Positions 35,069 to 44,439 are shown, numbered from the stretch's first letter. The stretch is 64,000 nucleotides of DNA from OLB7 sp966250335 (GCA_966250335.1 CBINGZ010000002.1:162376-226375), one strand, 5' to 3'. Numbers and translations are program-made. The notes: generated from the sequence alone by a model not told the origin.

Positions 35069-35877
35069 CGGATTACATGCATTGGTTGAAAGGCGTCCCC
35101 GGTGTTCGTGTTCAGCCGGGCCCAGTAGACCCCCATGGCGACGTCGTATCCCGGAACGAGCGTGATGAGATGGACTCCCGCCGGCTTCACCCCCTCCTCC
35201 ATCACTATCACCTCCTCCCCGGCCGGATTGTAGATAATGAACCGCACAAGCGACTGTTTATCGATACGATATGTCCAGGTCGTGGAGCTCCCACGGATCA
35301 CCGGGTTGGGATAGTTCTTCTCCAGCGTCGCGTAGCGCACGTACGGCAGCGGGGTTCCGATCGAGGTCGTCGTGATCGTCCCGAGGGCGGGAGGCGCCGA
35401 AACGTCGTCGACGCGAAGATCGCGGAACGAGACGGTGGTCACCGAGTCGAACCCGGCCAGCGCCTCGCCGGCCAGATGGAAGATCGTGTCGAGACCGGGA
35501 CGCCCCGCAGACCGGGGGAGGATCGTCACGGAAAAGGTGTAGGTGGAATCGGTGAGGCGCCTGAGTTCGGAGGCGACGACGGAGTCGCTTCCCGCCGCCG
35601 TGAACCGCTCCGGGAAGAAGACCGTCGGGTTCCCGAGCAGGAATGAACCGGCGATAGTAACCGGCTCGAGCGAATCGATCGTGCCGAGATATCGGACCGG
35701 GAGCCTGACCTCCTCCCCCACGATTCCATGAACGTCGGAAACGGAGATCTGCGCCCGCACGCTCCCCGAGGCAAGCGTGAGCAGCAATATCGCAAGCGGA
35801 AGGAGCCGCGCCCGAAGGCGTCGGGCACGCGCGCCGCGGAAGTTCGATCGATCCAAAGGGGGTTGGAAACGCATCAT
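35065..35877 (-). CDS. Secreted protein with type IX sorting domain
   Basis: About 271 aa from ATG 35877 (or the adjacent 35874). The open frame extends upstream to 36339, but that part is antisense-like sequence inside the VWA-OmpA gene. Signal peptide: LLPLAILLLTLASGSVRAQ. Residues ~42-190 form a strand-rich domain (ISVSDVHGIVGEEVRLPVRYLGT, a cohesin-like opening). The C-terminus has a type A sorting domain (LEKNYPNPVIRGSSTTWTYRI ... MGVYWARLN). It starts 5 nt after the OmpA stop and overlaps the barrel gene by ATGA, so the three are translationally coupled. Confidence 0.85.
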   Translation of the reverse strand: MMRFQPPLDRSNFRGARARRLRARLLPLAILLLTLASGSVRAQISVSDVHGIVGEEVRLPVRYLGTIDSLEPVTIAGSFLLGNPTVFFPERFTAAGSDSVVASELRRLTDSTYTFSVTILPRSAGRPGLDTIFHLAGEALAGFDSVTTVSFRDLRVDDVSAPPALGTITTTSIGTPLPYVRYATLEKNYPNPVIRGSSTTWTYRIDKQSLVRFIIYNPAGEEVIVMEEGVKPAGVHLITLVPGYDVAMGVYWARLNTNTGDAFQPMHVIR

Positions 35878-35882
35878 GGAGG

Positions 35883-37412
35883 TTATTTCGCTACGATCAC
35901 GAATTCGGTTCGCCTGTTCTTCCGTCTGTTCTCGTCGGAGCTGTTCGGCACCAGCGGCTGCGACTCGCCGTATCCCACCGAGGTGAGACGCTTGCGCGGA
36001 ACGCCCATCCCCACAAGCTCCTCCAGCACAGCCTCGGCACGACGCTCGGAGAGCTTGCGGTTGTAGTCCTCCCCTCCCTGATCGTCGGTGTGCCCACGCA
36101 CCTCCAGCGCGATCGAGGGGTTGGCGAGCATCACATCGGCCATGTTCCGGACGAGGGGAGTCGACTCGGGACGGATCGTTGCCTCGTTGTAGTCGAACTC
36201 GATATTCACGAACACGATCGTTCCGACCGGATCGAACGGCGTAAGGACCGAACGGTCGTAGACCCCGTGATCGATCATGTTCCGCCGCCCCAGCTCCGGG
36301 ATGTCGAGGCTTACCTTCGCCGTGTGGACCCCTTCGCACTCCGGCGGACGATAGGTGATCTTGTAGTAATTGTTCAGACTACGATAGATATCGGCGAAGA
36401 CGTAGATGAACTCCCGCTGCGAGAACATCCTGTAGAACCGGCCCCCCGTGTACGTGGCCAGGTTTTTCAGGATATCCTCCTCGGCCAGACCGTAGGCGAC
36501 CGTGTAGATCGTCACGCGATTTTCCCTCGCCAGCCGATGGACCGCTTCCACGGTCGAATCGGAACTGTTGTCGCCGCCGTCGCTGAAGAGGATGATCGCC
36601 CGGCGGAAGCTCGACGGCGAGCGGGAGACCTCCCGGATACCGGTGACCGCCGCGTCGTACACGGCCGTGCCGCCGCCGTAGCCCGCCAGCCCGTCCACCT
36701 GAAACTGGTTGCGGAAGAGCGCGCTGTCGGAGGTGAGAGGGACCTCCACCTTCATGGTGGATGTGAACTTCACCGCCGCGATCTGATCCCCCGGCTTGAT
36801 CACGGTCAGCACCTTCTTGACGGCCTCCTGCAGTCGTCGCGCGACCGGCTCGGTCATCGAGGGGGAATGGTCCAGCACGAAGGCGAGCGCGTACGGTTCA
36901 CGCCGATCCTGGCGGACCTCGACGACGCTGAAACTGTCGATCGGCACCGCGGTTCCCCTGCATGAATCGGTCAGGGTACGCCAGTAGTCCCGGTACGTCC
37001 CCTTCCCCGCGAAATGGGGAGGAGCCAGCCCCATGACGAACCTGCCGCTGGTGTCGTAGACGAACGCGCGAAGCTCCACTTCGTTGGGATATCTCGCGTC
37101 GCTGATCGAACGTATCTCCATATCGATCGGCGCGCCGCCGCCCGGCCCTGCCGTTCCCTCCGTCGATGTTCCCGAGGAGGTCCCGGAACTTCCCTCCCCC
37201 GCACGACCGATCGCGTTCAGATCGATCCTGTCACGATACTGTTCGAGGAGCGCGCCGAGCTGCACGGTCGAGGTCATGTAGACCGGTCTGCGGCCATCCT
37301 CGGGGAGCACCTCCTCCACCTTCCGCTCGATCTGATGCGGAAGACAGGATGCCAGCATCGCGCAGAGCGCCGCGGCGGGGTAAAGGAAACGGGGTAGAGG
37401 TCGAATGTTCAT
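35883..37412 (-). CDS. VWA-OmpA fusion lipoprotein
   Basis: 509 aa. Lipobox AMLASC (Cys23). A Gly/Ser/Thr linker lies at about 71-93. The von Willebrand A domain has a complete MIDAS: DHSPS (Asp181, Ser183, Ser185), Thr249 (GGGTAVYDA) and Asp278 (FSDGGD). The C-terminal OmpA domain (~398-509) has NIEFDYNEATIRPES, VRGHTDDQGGEDYNRKLS and RRTEFVI, the peptidoglycan-binding pattern. It therefore probably tethers a protein-binding VWA module to the cell wall from the outer membrane. First gene of a coupled operon with a sorted protein and an octad-repeat barrel protein. Confidence 0.93.
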   Translation of the reverse strand: MNIRPLPRFLYPAAALCAMLASCLPHQIERKVEEVLPEDGRRPVYMTSTVQLGALLEQYRDRIDLNAIGRAGEGSSGTSSGTSTEGTAGPGGGAPIDMEIRSISDARYPNEVELRAFVYDTSGRFVMGLAPPHFAGKGTYRDYWRTLTDSCRGTAVPIDSFSVVEVRQDRREPYALAFVLDHSPSMTEPVARRLQEAVKKVLTVIKPGDQIAAVKFTSTMKVEVPLTSDSALFRNQFQVDGLAGYGGGTAVYDAAVTGIREVSRSPSSFRRAIILFSDGGDNSSDSTVEAVHRLARENRVTIYTVAYGLAEEDILKNLATYTGGRFYRMFSQREFIYVFADIYRSLNNYYKITYRPPECEGVHTAKVSLDIPELGRRNMIDHGVYDRSVLTPFDPVGTIVFVNIEFDYNEATIRPESTPLVRNMADVMLANPSIALEVRGHTDDQGGEDYNRKLSERRAEAVLEELVGMGVPRKRLTSVGYGESQPLVPNSSDENRRKNRRTEFVIVAK

Positions 37413-37709
37413 CGATGCTTCATGAAGCGTGCATACGGTACGGAGAAGGGCGTTGCCGGAGGATCGAACGACGGAGCCCGGGACGCGCGCGAACGCCGCC
37501 GAAGCGGCCTCCCCGAAGGCGCATCCCCAATTTACTCGATCCGCTGCTTGTCGTGAGAGGAGACATACCGAAATTTGCGGTCGCGAGTTGCACTCGTTTC
37601 GTCGACGTCGTGAGCGCCCTGTTGCGGCGCTTCGAGCCGATCGCGACGACCGGGTTTAACGACATATCGCACCCGACGTTCATTTCATCGCAGACAACCG
37701 GCAAACGCC

Positions 37710-38432
37710 ATGATCGATCCGAAGACGCTTCCCTCCACCTCCTGTATCGTCTGCAACGAGCCGAAAGAGGGATCGGCGATGGTCCCCGGCGCTCTGGTAC
37801 GACCCGCGCTCGCCGAGTTCATAACGAAGGAGTTCCCCGCCTGGACCCGCAGCATGCCGATCTGCACCGATTGTCTGAACAGGTTCCGCACGGAGTTCGT
37901 ACTCGACGCGCTCAAGGAGGAGACGGGGGAACTGAGCGAACTCAACGCGCAGGTGGCCCGATCGTTGCGCGAGAACGAACTGATGTCCGCCGATCCGGGG
38001 AAGCTGTTCGAGGGAAGGCTCACGCTCGGAGAGCGGATCGCCGACAGGGTGGCGATGTTCGGCGGGAGCTGGAGGTTCATCATTCTGTTCGGCGGGATCA
38101 TCGTCGTATGGACCGCGACGAACACGGTCCTGGCGCTGGGGGCGTTCGATCCCTACCCCTTCATTCTTCTGAACCTGCTGCTGAGCTGCCTTGCCGCGCT
38201 GCAGGCGCCGGTCATCATGATGAGCCAGAACCGCCAGGAGGCGAAGGACAGGATGCGGGGCGAACACGACTACCGCGTGAACCTGAAGGCCGAACTGGAG
38301 ATCCGCCAGCTCCACGACAAGATCGATCTGCTGCTGACCCACCAGTGGCAGAAGCTGCTGGAGATCCAGGCGATCCAGATGGAGATGATCAGGGAATCAC
38401 GACAGGAAGGGACGCGTGGGGAAGGGGGATGA
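37710..38432 (+). CDS. DUF1003 membrane protein with two CxxC pairs
   Basis: 240 aa. Cys12/Cys15 (CIVC) and Cys52/Cys55 (CTDC) could bind a metal. The DUF1003 core has GERIADRVAMFGGSWRFII, TM helices at about 119-140 and 148-170, the NLLLSCLAALQAPVIMMSQNRQ motif, and a helical tail (LKAELEIRQLHDKIDLLL). DUF1003 proteins are inner-membrane proteins of unknown function, sometimes near transporters. No ribosome binding site is obvious. The 297-bp region before it (37413-37709) shows nothing else. A hairpin terminator follows. Confidence 0.9.
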   Translation: MIDPKTLPSTSCIVCNEPKEGSAMVPGALVRPALAEFITKEFPAWTRSMPICTDCLNRFRTEFVLDALKEETGELSELNAQVARSLRENELMSADPGKLFEGRLTLGERIADRVAMFGGSWRFIILFGGIIVVWTATNTVLALGAFDPYPFILLNLLLSCLAALQAPVIMMSQNRQEAKDRMRGEHDYRVNLKAELEIRQLHDKIDLLLTHQWQKLLEIQAIQMEMIRESRQEGTRGEGG

Positions 38433-38440
38433 ACGAAGAG

Positions 38441-38465
38441 AGGCGGGGGGATGATCCCTCCGCCT
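38441..38465 (+). terminator. Hairpin between the convergent DUF1003 and YceI genes
   Basis: AGGCGGGGGG (38441-38450) pairs with CCCTCCGCCT (38456-38465) with one G-U pair and a 5-nt loop, followed by TCTCAT. It could serve both directions. Confidence 0.5.
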
Positions 38466-38494
38466 TCTCATATCGGATCATGATTATACTCAGC

Positions 38495-39133
38495 CTATGC
38501 GGAGGGCTGGCTTCTGACCGCCGTGACGTCGAAGATGATCCGCACGTCGTCGGAAATCAGGTCATCCGGGGCGCCGGGATAGACCAGTCCCCAATCCTTC
38601 CGGTTGATCTTGAAGTCGGCGTTCGCGGTCACCTCGTTTTCCGAGACATTGACCTTCGCCGGGAAGGTCACGCTCTTGGTGACGCCGTGCATGGTGAGAT
38701 TGCCGGTAACGCGATGGGTGGCCCCGGAGGTGTCTCCGGTGAGCTTCTCGAAGCTGCTCGCCTCGAACGTCGCGCCGGGGAACTTCTCGACGCCGAAGAA
38801 ATCGTCGCTCTTCAGATGCCCGGTCAGATTATCATCGTCCGCCCAGATCGTCGTGGCGTCGATATTGATCCTGGCGCCCGTGACGTTTCCGTTGTCGACG
38901 TTGACCGTGCCGTTGACCCCCCGGAACCCGCCGTCGTGAGCCCTGGTGACTTTCGCGGCCTTCCATCCCACCTTGCTTCGCGACGTATCGATCGCGTAGG
39001 TCCCTCCGGTCGCCTGCGCCACGTCGACCGCCTCACCGGTCTTCGCCTTGGGGGCATCCCCAACGTCTCCACATGCCGCCGCTGCGGCTGCCAGCAGCAG
39101 TGCCAGCGCTCCCATTCTGATTCGATCGATCAT
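38495..39133 (-). CDS. YceI-like lipoprotein
   Basis: 212 aa from ATG 39133, preceded by AGGAGG 9 nt upstream. The longer frame to 39328 has no signal and crosses the divergent promoter region. Lipoprotein signal ALALLLAAAAAAC. The YceI lipocalin-like fold is clear: YAIDTSRSKVGWKA, GTVNVDNGNVTGARINIDA, HLKSDDFFGVEKFPGATFEA, and NLTMHGVTKSVTFPA. YceI proteins bind long isoprenoid or fatty-acid-like ligands in the periplasm. The ligand here is unknown. Convergent with DUF1003. Confidence 0.94.
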   Translation of the reverse strand: MIDRIRMGALALLLAAAAAACGDVGDAPKAKTGEAVDVAQATGGTYAIDTSRSKVGWKAAKVTRAHDGGFRGVNGTVNVDNGNVTGARINIDATTIWADDDNLTGHLKSDDFFGVEKFPGATFEASSFEKLTGDTSGATHRVTGNLTMHGVTKSVTFPAKVNVSENEVTANADFKINRKDWGLVYPGAPDDLISDDVRIIFDVTAVRSQPSA

Positions 39134-39349
39134 TCTACTAGTCCTCCTGTCGATTTTTTCGATACCGTCTACAACCCATTTGACTGAGCATACGTTCGAT
39201 GACGAACAAGTCAGAAACATGTTTAAACACATAGCGACGGTTCTTCCGGAACGGTTCCGCGACGGCCGGTGAAACCGTATGTTCGTGTCGTCGGAGCATC
39301 CGTCATGATGCCGACTCCCTTCAGGCAACGCTCATTTCGGGATTTCCTC

Positions 39350-40906
39350 ATGAAGTCGCATCTTCGAACCCTTCTGACCGCACTCCTGCTGACAGCCTCG
39401 GCGGCGCCGGTCGCGGCTCAGAACTTCAGCCCCGGTGTCCGTGTGAACACCGATCCTCCCGGAACCCTTCAGACCTCCCCCTTCATTGCCGTCGACCGAT
39501 CCGGCGCGATCTATGTCGCCTGGACCGAGGCGATCGAGCCGGACGGGAACATCATCATGGTGGGGCGCTCGACCGACAGAGGGGTGACGTTCACGAAGTC
39601 GCGGGTGCAGACGCAGACCCCGGTTCTCTCCGGGATGCAGCGGGGAGCACGGATCATTGTGGATGGGAAAGGGATCGTCCATCTGGTGTGGCAGCCGGCG
39701 ACGCTCAGCGCGGACGTCCTCTACACACGCTCGACCGACAGCGGCAGGACGTTCGCCCCGCCGATCGACGTGACGGCCGACTCGGGACGACACAACCAGG
39801 ATTTCCCGAGCATCGGGGCGGACTCGATCGGCAATATCTATATCGCATTCGTTGACGACCGGGAGGAACGGAACAAGATCTCGGCCCACACGCAGATCTA
39901 CATGACCCGCTCGACCGACGGGGGCCTCTCCTTCGCTCCCCCCGGGCGGATCAGCTCCATGCCGAAGGGACGGGGAGGATCGTGCGACTGCTGCAACACC
40001 GACATCGCCCTCTCCCCCGAAGGGAACGTCTTCGTCTCCTTCCGGAGCAACATCGACAACAATCGCGATATATGGATCGCCCGGTCGCTCGACCGCGGAG
40101 AGACCTTCACCACGATCCGCGCCGCAAGCGAGAACTGGAAGCTCAACGCCTGCCCGATGACCGGCTCCTCGATCGTCCTCGACCGCGAGGGGACGGCCCA
40201 TGTCGCCTGGCGCGATTCACGCCCGTCGTCGGAGGGACGCGACTTCATCTTCTACACCACGCTCCGCGCCGGCGATTCCCTCTGCGCTCCCGACAGAAGG
40301 ATCTCCGCCACCCCGAGAAAGAGCAACTATCCCTCGCTCGCGGTGACGGCGAACGGGAGAGTCCTCTGCGCGTTCCAGGACGACAGGGACGATCCCGCCG
40401 ACATCCTCCTGGTCGGCTCCGGCGACGGCGGCGAGACGTTCGACGCGCCGAAGCAGCCGGGGGCCGACAAAGGTATGTCGCGGCAGGAGCTTCCGCAGCT
40501 CGCCACGGCGCCGAACGGAGATCGCTATCTGGTCTGGCAGGATAACAGCAAGGATGAGGGGGATATCTTCTTTGCGGCCGATACCACCTCGTCGGAAACC
40601 GGGACCTCGGCCGTCGCGACGGAGGGGATACGATCGGAACCGGGACTGGAGCCGCCGGCGCCGAACCCGGCCGACAGGTATACGATAATCCGATACTTCA
40701 TCCCCGAAGGCGTTCGCCGGGATAAGGCGCTCCTGACCTTCCACGATATGCTCGGCCGCCCGGCGTCGGCCCCGATCCCCGCCGATTCCCGTCCGGGATC
40801 GCATGAGGCACGGATCGACTGTTCGACGATTCCCGCCGGTTCCTACAGGTGCGTCCTTACCGTCGACGGCCGCAGCATATCGCAATCGATTATCGTGAAT
40901 CGATAG
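39350..40906 (+). CDS. Secreted sialidase-fold (BNR) protein with type IX sorting domain
   Basis: 518 aa from ATG 39350 (MKSHLRTLLTALLLTASAAPVAAQ, signal peptide). A six-bladed propeller with Asp-box-like repeats: STDRGVTF, STDSGRTF, STDGGLSF, SLDRGETF and SGDGGETF. Catalytic arginine triad and Tyr/Glu of true sialidases are not obvious, so it may be a binding or hydrolase relative rather than an active sialidase. The GGSCDCCNTD cysteine cluster is notable. The C-terminal ~85 residues are a divergent type A sorting domain (EPPAPNPADRYTIIRYFI ... IPAGSYRCVL). It ends 8 bp from the convergent DUF2461 gene. Confidence 0.86.
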   Translation: MKSHLRTLLTALLLTASAAPVAAQNFSPGVRVNTDPPGTLQTSPFIAVDRSGAIYVAWTEAIEPDGNIIMVGRSTDRGVTFTKSRVQTQTPVLSGMQRGARIIVDGKGIVHLVWQPATLSADVLYTRSTDSGRTFAPPIDVTADSGRHNQDFPSIGADSIGNIYIAFVDDREERNKISAHTQIYMTRSTDGGLSFAPPGRISSMPKGRGGSCDCCNTDIALSPEGNVFVSFRSNIDNNRDIWIARSLDRGETFTTIRAASENWKLNACPMTGSSIVLDREGTAHVAWRDSRPSSEGRDFIFYTTLRAGDSLCAPDRRISATPRKSNYPSLAVTANGRVLCAFQDDRDDPADILLVGSGDGGETFDAPKQPGADKGMSRQELPQLATAPNGDRYLVWQDNSKDEGDIFFAADTTSSETGTSAVATEGIRSEPGLEPPAPNPADRYTIIRYFIPEGVRRDKALLTFHDMLGRPASAPIPADSRPGSHEARIDCSTIPAGSYRCVLTVDGRSISQSIIVNR

Positions 40907-40914
40907 ATATCCCC

Positions 40915-41628
40915 TTATTCCGCGAAGAACTTCAGCACCGGTATGCCGGCCTTGCAGAACTTCAGGAGGGTCTCGGGAAGATCGGGGCTCGTGATCTGAT
41001 CGACGGTGAGGGGCTCGCCGAAGACCCACTCCTTCATCCTGATCCGATCGGCGGCGGGATGATCATCCGGGTAGCCCTGCGGCATCCTCCTGAGCGATTC
41101 GCCGGTGACCCCCTTGGGAAACACCCCGGTGAACGACCTGCTCGTCACGAGCTTCTCCAGCTTCTCGTAGTCGGTCGCGATCTTTTCACGTGTCCGCTTC
41201 ACCAGCGGGGAAGGGGGCATATGCAGTCCGCCGCCGCAGAAACTGCTGATCCCCTTCGCTCCCTCCGGTTCGAACGCGAAGTACATTCCCATCCATTCAT
41301 CCTTCGCCGCTCCCTCCATTGTGAACGCTATGCCGATATGCGTTTTGTAGGGAGACTTGTCCTTGGAGAACCTGATGTCGCGGTTGATACGGAAGAGCGA
41401 CCGTTTCTGATCGGAGATCAGCGGCAGGTCGTGCTCGGCAAAGAGCATCGCCATGCGATCGACAAGGGAACGGCACGGGGAGCGGAGGTCGGACTCGTAG
41501 TCGTCACGATGTTCCTCGAACCATTCCCTGGTGTTGTTCTTTCTGAGGCCGTGGAGAAATTTGAACGTCTCGTCGGTCAGCCCCTCGAAGGGAGGACCGA
41601 TCTCTGGAAGCGCGGGTCTCTTCGCCAT
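40915..41628 (-). CDS. DUF2461 family protein
   Basis: 237 aa, typical length. It opens with LTDETFKFLHGLRKNNTREWFEEHRDDYE and contains RSLFRINRDIRFSKDKSPYKTHIG, the family signature (TIGR02453-like). Function is not known. Cytoplasmic, no signal. It is the last gene of a loosely spaced minus-strand series (hypothetical, barstar-like, hydrolase, methyltransferase, DUF2461) with gaps of 185, 93, 42 and 91 bp. Only the hydrolase-methyltransferase pair is tight. Confidence 0.92.
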   Translation of the reverse strand: MAKRPALPEIGPPFEGLTDETFKFLHGLRKNNTREWFEEHRDDYESDLRSPCRSLVDRMAMLFAEHDLPLISDQKRSLFRINRDIRFSKDKSPYKTHIGIAFTMEGAAKDEWMGMYFAFEPEGAKGISSFCGGGLHMPPSPLVKRTREKIATDYEKLEKLVTSRSFTGVFPKGVTGESLRRMPQGYPDDHPAADRIRMKEWVFGEPLTVDQITSPDLPETLLKFCKAGIPVLKFFAE

Positions 41629-41719
41629 GATGTTTGTGATATTAGCTCCCGGAACGATATACGCGCGCCCGGGGGGGGGCGACGGCGCGGCGTTGCAAGC
41701 GGAGAGGGAAACCGGGGGA

Positions 41720-42493
41720 TCACGGCAGAGGGCGGAAGACGAACAGATCGATCTCCTCCGTCACCGGCGCCCCGTTCGATCCTCCCAGATCGTTCAGACA
41801 GTGCTCGCGGAAGCCCCGCAGTCCCTCCTCGAACTCCCGGTCCGTCAGCTCGTGCAGACTGGACATCCCGCGCATTGCGATCTTCCGGTAGTAATCCTCC
41901 GGATCTTCCGCGAACCTCTGCACGACCGTCTCACGGCGAACGAGCCCGAACCCGTTTCCTTCCATGAGATCGACAAGATCATTGTGCGAGGGAATTCTCC
42001 GTTCGTCGACGGCGAGCGCCGCCGGGAAGAATCGTGTCCAGGGGAAGGAGCGGAGACGTTCGCTCGTCACCATCCTGATCATCAGGCGACCGCCGGGAGC
42101 AAGCACGCGACGTATCTCGCGGCACGCGGCCTCTCGATCCGCGATATGATGGATCACCATCGACATGAAGACGACCTCCACGCAGGAGTCGGGGAGCGGG
42201 ATCGCCTCCGCGGAGCCCCGCAGCAGTTCGGCCTCCTCCCCCACGACCTCGCGCGCCGTTCCCAGCATTCCGGCCGAGGGATCGACGCCGTAGACCGCTG
42301 CATCGAACCGGCGGCGGAGAGACGCCGTGAACCGCCCGGTCCCGCAGCCGAGATCGAGCAGGGCGCGGACGCCCCCCTCGGGAAGATTACGCTCGACCGC
42401 ATCCATCCACCCCTTCAGGACCTCCGGCCCCAGACGGCGGGATTCGCCGTAGCGGAGGTGAATGTCGGTATCGTCGTAGTCGAAACGGTTCAT
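41720..42493 (-). CDS. SAM-dependent methyltransferase (class I)
   Basis: 257 aa. SAM-binding motif I LLDLGCGTGRFTASL (46-60), acidic residue after strand 2 (VYGVDPSAGML), and the motif near PLPDSCVEVVFMSMVIHHI. This is the Methyltransf_11/25 type; the substrate cannot be read from the sequence. It lies 42 bp after the alpha/beta hydrolase gene, so the pair may act together. Confidence 0.92.
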   Translation of the reverse strand: MNRFDYDDTDIHLRYGESRRLGPEVLKGWMDAVERNLPEGGVRALLDLGCGTGRFTASLRRRFDAAVYGVDPSAGMLGTAREVVGEEAELLRGSAEAIPLPDSCVEVVFMSMVIHHIADREAACREIRRVLAPGGRLMIRMVTSERLRSFPWTRFFPAALAVDERRIPSHNDLVDLMEGNGFGLVRRETVVQRFAEDPEDYYRKIAMRGMSSLHELTDREFEEGLRGFREHCLNDLGGSNGAPVTEEIDLFVFRPLP

Positions 42494-42535
42494 GTCGGTC
42501 GATCATCGGGAAAGGGTCCCCTTCTACGGAAGGGC

Positions 42536-43183
42536 TCACCCCAGAAAGCGCTCCATCGCGATAACGATCTTCTCCATGCCCCGCACCGAGGCCGCCACAT
42601 CCCCCTCGACGTTGAGTCCGTGGTTGGCCCCCTCCAGCAGAAGGCACCTCCCTCCGGTCGCCTCCGTCACCTCGTCGATGAGCGCGGGATCGTAATGCGC
42701 GTCGGCGGAGCCTATGACGAAGAGGGAACGGTTCCGGCACCGAACGATCGCCGAGCGAAGAAGATCTTCCCGCAGCAGAGGTGTGAGCCAGACGCATTCG
42801 GCGGCGGCGAGACGGGGGTCGGTCACGAGGAGATGGACCATCGCCATCGTCCCCAGTGACTTGCCGATCAGCGTGATCCTGTCGTAGTCGCGCTGCGCGA
42901 GCGCCGCGTTGCAGGCCGCGGTGGTATCCTCCGTGAGCCTGGCGCGGCGTTCATCACGGGAGATATCGGCAAGCTCCGGCCGGGAATAGTCGTAGTTCAC
43001 GGCCAGGAGATCGGCTCCCATCGTGAGAAGGAGGTGCGAGGGATAATGAAGGCCGGGAAGAACGGCGGGGTAGGCGAAACCGGGAAGAACTATCGAGACA
43101 TGACTCGTCTCCGCGTCATGACGGATAAAGGTGTTCGGAACAGGCTCCCCCCCGAAGCCCTGAATATCGAGCGTCTGCGGCAT
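42536..43183 (-). CDS. Small alpha/beta hydrolase
   Basis: 215 aa. Oxyanion region VLPGFAYP, nucleophile elbow GKSLG (Ser), acid DAHYDP and catalytic His in GANHGLN. This matches dienelactone-hydrolase/serine esterase-like small hydrolases. The N-terminal IVLPGFAYPAVLPGLHYP lacks a signal, so cytoplasmic. The substrate is unknown. Confidence 0.88.
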   Translation of the reverse strand: MPQTLDIQGFGGEPVPNTFIRHDAETSHVSIVLPGFAYPAVLPGLHYPSHLLLTMGADLLAVNYDYSRPELADISRDERRARLTEDTTAACNAALAQRDYDRITLIGKSLGTMAMVHLLVTDPRLAAAECVWLTPLLREDLLRSAIVRCRNRSLFVIGSADAHYDPALIDEVTEATGGRCLLLEGANHGLNVEGDVAASVRGMEKIVIAMERFLG

Positions 43184-43276
43184 AATTCTCCGGAATGGCT
43201 CCCGCTCCCGATTGCGGCGGAGCGGTATGCCGGTATCGAATCCTTTCCGGAGAACGCCGCGTGTCGGTTGCGGACT

Positions 43277-43615
43277 CTACCGGAAGCGAAAGGTGATCGC
43301 CGATCTGCTTCCCGACTGTATCAGACGTCTGTTGACCTCCTCGCCGCCGGCGACAAGGGCGGCGAGCTGTTCTCCGCACCGTTCCTGGAACTCGTTGCAG
43401 TCAGGTATCTCTATCGCAAGGAGCTCCCCGTGGCGGAGCACGATTCCGCCGCAGGCATCGGTATCGACGTTCGGGTCGGCGAAGCGGGCGACGCGATCGA
43501 TCCAGTCCGCCATCGTGCCGGTATACTTGTCCGGGAAGCAGAACTGTACCTTGACCTGCTGATGAAACGTCACCCAGTCGATGATGTTCTCGGTCTCAAG
43601 CGTGATTTTCTTCAT
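43277..43615 (-). CDS. Barstar-like ribonuclease-inhibitor family protein
   Basis: 112 aa from ATG 43615. The frame to 43747 has no sensible extension. It resembles barstar-family inhibitors: IIDWVTFHQQVKVQFCFPD, TMADWIDRVARF and IEIPDCNEFQERCGEQLAAL, with the conserved Trp/Asp pattern of helix 2. Barstar blocks the extracellular ribonuclease barnase. No barnase or other ribonuclease gene is visible in the window, so it may be an orphan immunity protein or have been recruited to other work. Confidence 0.68.
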   Translation of the reverse strand: MKKITLETENIIDWVTFHQQVKVQFCFPDKYTGTMADWIDRVARFADPNVDTDACGGIVLRHGELLAIEIPDCNEFQERCGEQLAALVAGGEEVNRRLIQSGSRSAITFRFR

Positions 43616-43800
43616 ACGCGTGGAAATAACGACCGAACCGAAGGTCTCGCATCGGAGGTGGCAAGTCGATACCGAGCCGGTCCAATACTGTGATGTTACT
43701 TGAATCATGGAGCGGGAAAACAGACCCGCTTCCGTCGGCGCCGACAAAATACGGCAACGGAACTTCCATTGCAGCAGGAAATTCTTCTGCCGTCCAAGGT

Positions 43801-44439
43801 TCAGCCCCCCCGACCCGCCGTCTCGTCGGCCGGGACGTCGATCCGACTGAGGGAGTAGCAGATCCGTTCCTCCGAGTCGTCCTCCCTTTCCCTGTACGGA
43901 AGACCGAAGTAGGCGCAGAAACGACGCATCGTCTCACGATCGAGCAGGGAGTGCTTCGAGGTATGCCCGTGACGAAGTTCGGGGATCCCCTCCTCGACCG
44001 TCAGCGGCTCCCCGTGCGCCTCCGTCCATCTTCCGTTCTCGTACCGCAGGGTCCGTTCCCGGCGTCCCTCCTCGTACAATCCGAGATAATGGAGCGACCC
44101 TCCCTCGGCCTCGACCTCCATGGCGACGATGACGATCGATTCAAGCCGCTTCGAGATGTAGGCCGCAAGCTCTTCAACGGGTGAGATCGTGTTGTAATAG
44201 ATCGTCTGCCATCCGGGAGGAGAGGATGTGAGCACGAGCAGGGTGAGATCGGTGTCGAGCGAATCGAGCGGCACCCGGCAGGTCTCCGGATTGTAGATAT
44301 GCTGCCGCTCGACACGGGTGACCGCCGCGTCGTCGCTGAAATAATCGGTGAGGATATCCATCAATCCCGCCCGGTCCCCCGTCTTGACGTGTAGCGCCAG
44401 GTATGCGGCCGGTGACATCATGTCGTCGCTCTTCATCAT
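43801..44439 (-). CDS. Hypothetical protein
   Basis: 212 aa from ATG 44439 (or the next codon at 44436); the longer frame to 44562 is probably untranslated. Soluble, acidic, mixed alpha/beta (YLALHVKTGDRAGLMDILTDYF; LTLLVLTSSPPGWQTIYYN; SIVIVAMEVEAEGGSLHYLGLY). No signal peptide. I do not recognise the family. It lies 185 bp upstream of the barstar-like gene on the same strand, which could hint at a toxin or immunity context, but nothing in it looks like a nuclease. Confidence 0.62.
   Translation of the reverse strand: MMKSDDMMSPAAYLALHVKTGDRAGLMDILTDYFSDDAAVTRVERQHIYNPETCRVPLDSLDTDLTLLVLTSSPPGWQTIYYNTISPVEELAAYISKRLESIVIVAMEVEAEGGSLHYLGLYEEGRRERTLRYENGRWTEAHGEPLTVEEGIPELRHGHTSKHSLLDRETMRRFCAYFGLPYREREDDSEERICYSLSRIDVPADETAGRGG

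Noticed and set aside
35878..36339. Extended N-terminus for the 35065-35877 protein
   Set aside because: The extension lies out of frame inside the VWA-OmpA gene; a signal peptide begins at 35877.
37166..39187. A long plus-strand frame over the OmpA, DUF1003 and YceI genes
   Set aside because: It crosses three well-supported genes on both strands and has low-complexity composition.
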